The notes under the pieces: generated by a model
Told to the model about the DNA's origin: nothing
Database searches by the model: none
Seen by the model: only the letters and a program-made list of their open reading frames with translations
NCBI RefSeq assembly: GCF_900128925.1
Contig: NZ_FQUJ01000010.1
Location: forward strand, 1-64,000
DNA length: 64,000 nt
Source of the DNA: Modicisalibacter ilicicola DSM 19980
GTDB lineage: Bacteria > Pseudomonadota > Gammaproteobacteria > Pseudomonadales > Halomonadaceae
Direction: 5' to 3'
Made by a program: the position numbers and the translations under genes
Shown: in pieces, positions 63,679 through 64,000 of the stretch
How the letters are laid out: the number at the start of each line of letters is the position of its first letter
How positions within the stretch are numbered: the stretch's first letter is position 1

Positions 63679-64000
63679 ATGCGACATCTGGACCTGCAAG
63701 TGATCGAGCACGCGTTGCGCTGGGCCAATGCCGGTGAGGCCGTCTGGCTATGCACGGTACTGGCGACCTTCGGCTCGTCGCCTCGGGAACCTGGCTCGAT
63801 GCTGGTCGCCAGGGCGGATGGTCGCCATGTCGGCTCGCTCTCTGGCGGATGCGTCGAGGAAGATTTTCTCGAACGGCTGCAAGCGGGGGATTTCGACACG
63901 CCGGTCTCGGTGATTCGCTATGGCGAGGGGGGCATCGATCATCCCGAGGTCACGCTGCCTTGCGGCGGCATCCTCGAAGTGCTGATCGAACGATTGCCCC
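63679..64000 (+). CDS. XdhC/CoxI-family protein (5' part)
   Basis: The first 107 residues are visible; the window ends inside the gene. The start MRHLDLQVIEHALRW is followed by the conserved VLATFGSSPREPGSMLVARADG and GSLSGGCVEEDFL segments, and TLPCGGILEVLIE. Members insert or mature molybdenum cofactor in xanthine dehydrogenase-like enzymes. Divergent from glnE. AAGGAAGAG precedes ATG 63679. Confidence 0.9.
   Translation, partial: MRHLDLQVIEHALRWANAGEAVWLCTVLATFGSSPREPGSMLVARADGRHVGSLSGGCVEEDFLERLQAGDFDTPVSVIRYGEGGIDHPEVTLPCGGILEVLIERLP

Overview
The window reads as the chromosome of a high-GC gammaproteobacterium, most likely a member of the Halomonadaceae (Halomonas or a close relative). 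I infer this from the gene families, not from a database search: two BCCT carriers, PLD-N-like mini-proteins, a Pseudomonas-style nrdB, a PQQ alcohol-oxidation locus and glnE-ilvE linkage. No rRNA, tRNA, CRISPR array or prophage is visible. Coding density is high. Most genes lie in tight operons with ATGA or GTGA overlaps.

Layout. 1-330: the 3' end of an IS110-type transposase and a palindromic repeat pair, immediately upstream of nrdB. 1.7-4.5 kb: two near-duplicate mini membrane proteins flanking a divergent BCCT carrier, then a retropepsin-like protease. 4.6-6.7 kb: a TelA / XpaC-like pair. 6.8-10.8 kb: a two-gene repair operon, with a FAN1-type VRR-NUC nuclease and a nuclease-helicase with a probable iron-sulfur cluster. 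10.9-19.9 kb: two consecutive operons, an MCE lipid-transport system and yhiI-rbbA-yhhJ. Each starts with an FNR/ANR-type box at identical spacing from the same -10 hexamer. 20-24 kb: an NhaC-like antiporter with kbl-tdh (threonine to glycine), then a palindromic repeat cluster and a terminator. 25-32 kb: a cbb3-like oxidase operon with four cytochrome c genes, one of them TsdA-like, and a copper P-type ATPase. 32-42 kb: mixed housekeeping genes (aguA, extensin-like, a truncated phzF, a second BCCT, azlCD, tal, a K+ channel).

42.4-57.8 kb is the most coherent accessory block. A PQQ-dependent alcohol dehydrogenase carries the Asp-x-Asp signature of lanthanide-type enzymes. It is followed by cytochrome c550 and the PQQ-catabolism-associated set: two periplasmic binding proteins, a beta-propeller protein and an ABC exporter pair. 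Divergently, pqqABCDEF makes the cofactor and gfa handles formaldehyde. Together these describe periplasmic oxidation of alcohols to aldehydes, electron transfer to cytochrome c, and a glutathione sink for C1 product. A MITE-like repeat interrupts pqqB-pqqC.

58.6-59.5 kb is a 0.9-kb AT-rich gap with no convincing protein gene but two terminator-ended segments on the + strand. One has a textbook intrinsic terminator; the other is a structured, GGA-rich segment. They are candidate small RNAs. The window ends with ilvE, glnE and the start of an XdhC/CoxI-type gene.
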